Part shown: one piece after another, positions 63,229 to 64,000 of the stretch | Layout: each line of letters starts with the position of its first letter | Position numbering within the stretch: the first letter of the stretch is position 1 | Origin: Akkermansia sp. | GTDB lineage: Bacteria; Verrucomicrobiota; Verrucomicrobiia; Verrucomicrobiales; Akkermansiaceae | DNA length: 64,000 nucleotides | Assembly: GCA_017521405.1 (NCBI GenBank) | Contig: JAFXCP010000012.1 | Location: 1 to 64,000 of the forward strand | Direction of reading: 5' to 3' | Position numbers and translations under genes: made by a program | The notes under the pieces: generated by a model | The model's input: only the letters and a program-made list of their open reading frames with translations | The model's database searches: none | What the model was told of the DNA's origin: nothing

Positions 63229-64000
63229 ATGAAGCCCAAAATTGCCATATTGTCCAACATAGCCGTCTGGAATATACGTCCGGAAATTCCCCGGAACCAA
63301 GTCCACGACATGCCATGGCTGTACGCTTTTCACAAAGCATTACAGATGCAGGACATTTACGAAATCCATTGGATTACACAAAACAAATACATACCTAGGG
63401 CTATACACTTTGAAGAACAGGGGCAGCATTTCCATGTCCTACCCAAAGCGAGATTGATGATTGGTCTGTACACCATGTATGCACATGACCGATATGTCAC
63501 AGCCAGAGAGTTGAGAAAAATCCAGCCGGATTTAGTTCACACATGGGGAACCGAGGATTGCTATGGATTATGTGGCAAGGATTTCAAGGGTAAATGGCTC
63601 CACTCGGTACAAGGGCTTTTGAATGCGTGTGTGGAATACGCCCCCATGGGCAAGTTCTTTTCCATACACCGATATTATGAACCGCAGGTACTCCGGAAAG
63701 CAAACTTTATTACCACCGAATCCCAATGGGCAGCAGAAAGAGTATGCGACACGGCGCCCCGTCCTGATATCAAAATTTGGGATTATGCCGTAGAGGAACA
63801 GTTCTTCCGAATCCAAAGAAATCTGGCCCCATCTCCTACCTGCCTATACTGTGGCTCTGATTCCCAAATCAAAAATATCCAAACTGCCGTAGCAGCATTT
63901 TCCTCGCCGGAATTATCGCACGTTAAGCTTTTACTTGCAGGAGTCTCCCCCGAGCAGCATCCGGAGTATCCCGCCAACGTGATTGCTCTTGGGAAAAAGA
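63229..64000 (+). CDS. Glycosyltransferase (GT4-like), truncated by window end
   Basis: The frame from the ATG at 63229 stays open to the right edge (257 codons). It begins MKPKIAILSNIAVWNI. Later segments read LRKIQPDLVHTWGTEDCYG, KWLHSVQGLL, and CLYCGSDSQIKNIQTAVAAF, which follow the GT-B order of N-terminal acceptor domain and the start of the nucleotide-sugar domain. The C-terminal donor motif is beyond the window. The gene sits 12 nt after the argG terminator, so its own promoter is unclear. Donor and acceptor are unknown. Confidence 0.78.
   Translation, partial: MKPKIAILSNIAVWNIRPEIPRNQVHDMPWLYAFHKALQMQDIYEIHWITQNKYIPRAIHFEEQGQHFHVLPKARLMIGLYTMYAHDRYVTARELRKIQPDLVHTWGTEDCYGLCGKDFKGKWLHSVQGLLNACVEYAPMGKFFSIHRYYEPQVLRKANFITTESQWAAERVCDTAPRPDIKIWDYAVEEQFFRIQRNLAPSPTCLYCGSDSQIKNIQTAVAAFSSPELSHVKLLLAGVSPEQHPEYPANVIALGKK

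Overview
The window reads as chromosomal DNA of a Gram-negative Verrucomicrobiota bacterium, most like Akkermansia and its relatives. This is inferred from several things seen together: a PEP-CTERM sorting tail on a chlamydial-Pmp-like repeat protein, an ECF sigma/Ser-Thr kinase pair of the kind common in the PVC superphylum, skp-lpxD and an RND pump (outer membrane present), and large secreted GH2 glycosidases with a sugar-binding insertion. I saw no rRNA or tRNA gene, insertion sequence, prophage or CRISPR array. Almost all the DNA is coding and genes are tightly packed, with many 4-nt ATGA start/stop overlaps.

Layout. 1-3.7 kb: end of the repeat surface protein, two thioredoxins, and a Pro/Ala-rich membrane protein. 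3.8-11.6 kb: a ligase/TPR membrane protein on the minus strand, then a dephospho-CoA kinase fused to transcription terminator Rho on the plus strand, facing a coaD-cysteine desulfurase-comEC operon. 11.7-18.3 kb: skp-lpxD, a sodium symporter with a small overlapping gene, pyrG, and a winged-helix protein. 18.2-24.6 kb: ECF sigma/kinase pair, gpsA-plsY, a Cys-rich protein and a divergent metallophosphoesterase. 24.7-31.3 kb: gltX-queA-zupT, hemC, nadA and a MidA-like methyltransferase. 31.6-38.7 kb: purE-pyrB-pseudo-dihydroorotase followed by an ELM1-like gene and two glycosyltransferases in one run, then a Cys-less thioredoxin-like protein and a nitroreductase. 38.8-47.5 kb: ankyrin protein, second ECF sigma factor, two small unknowns and an RND efflux locus whose adaptor is two adaptors fused in tandem. 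47.6-56 kb: parE, phosphatase-like protein, mscL, HU-like protein, periplasmic thioredoxin, a pseudogene, a repeat lipoprotein, and a TrmA/RlmD-like methyltransferase with DtxR-like, rhomboid and HAD genes. 56-64 kb: two tandem GH2 beta-galactosidases, argG and the start of a glycosyltransferase.

The strongest leads are the tandem adaptor-adaptor fusion next to its RND pump, the CoaE-Rho fusion, and a recurring promoter layout. At least 18 promoters show a -35 TTGnnn-like box, mostly a 17-bp spacer, and a -10 box. In 15 of them the -10 box ends only 6 to 11 nt before the start codon, so those mRNAs should be leaderless or nearly so. Several enzymes also look catalytically disarmed: ComEC metallo-beta-lactamase domain, dihydroorotase, histidine phosphatase and a thioredoxin paralogue. 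This points to scaffolding or regulatory reuse of old folds.
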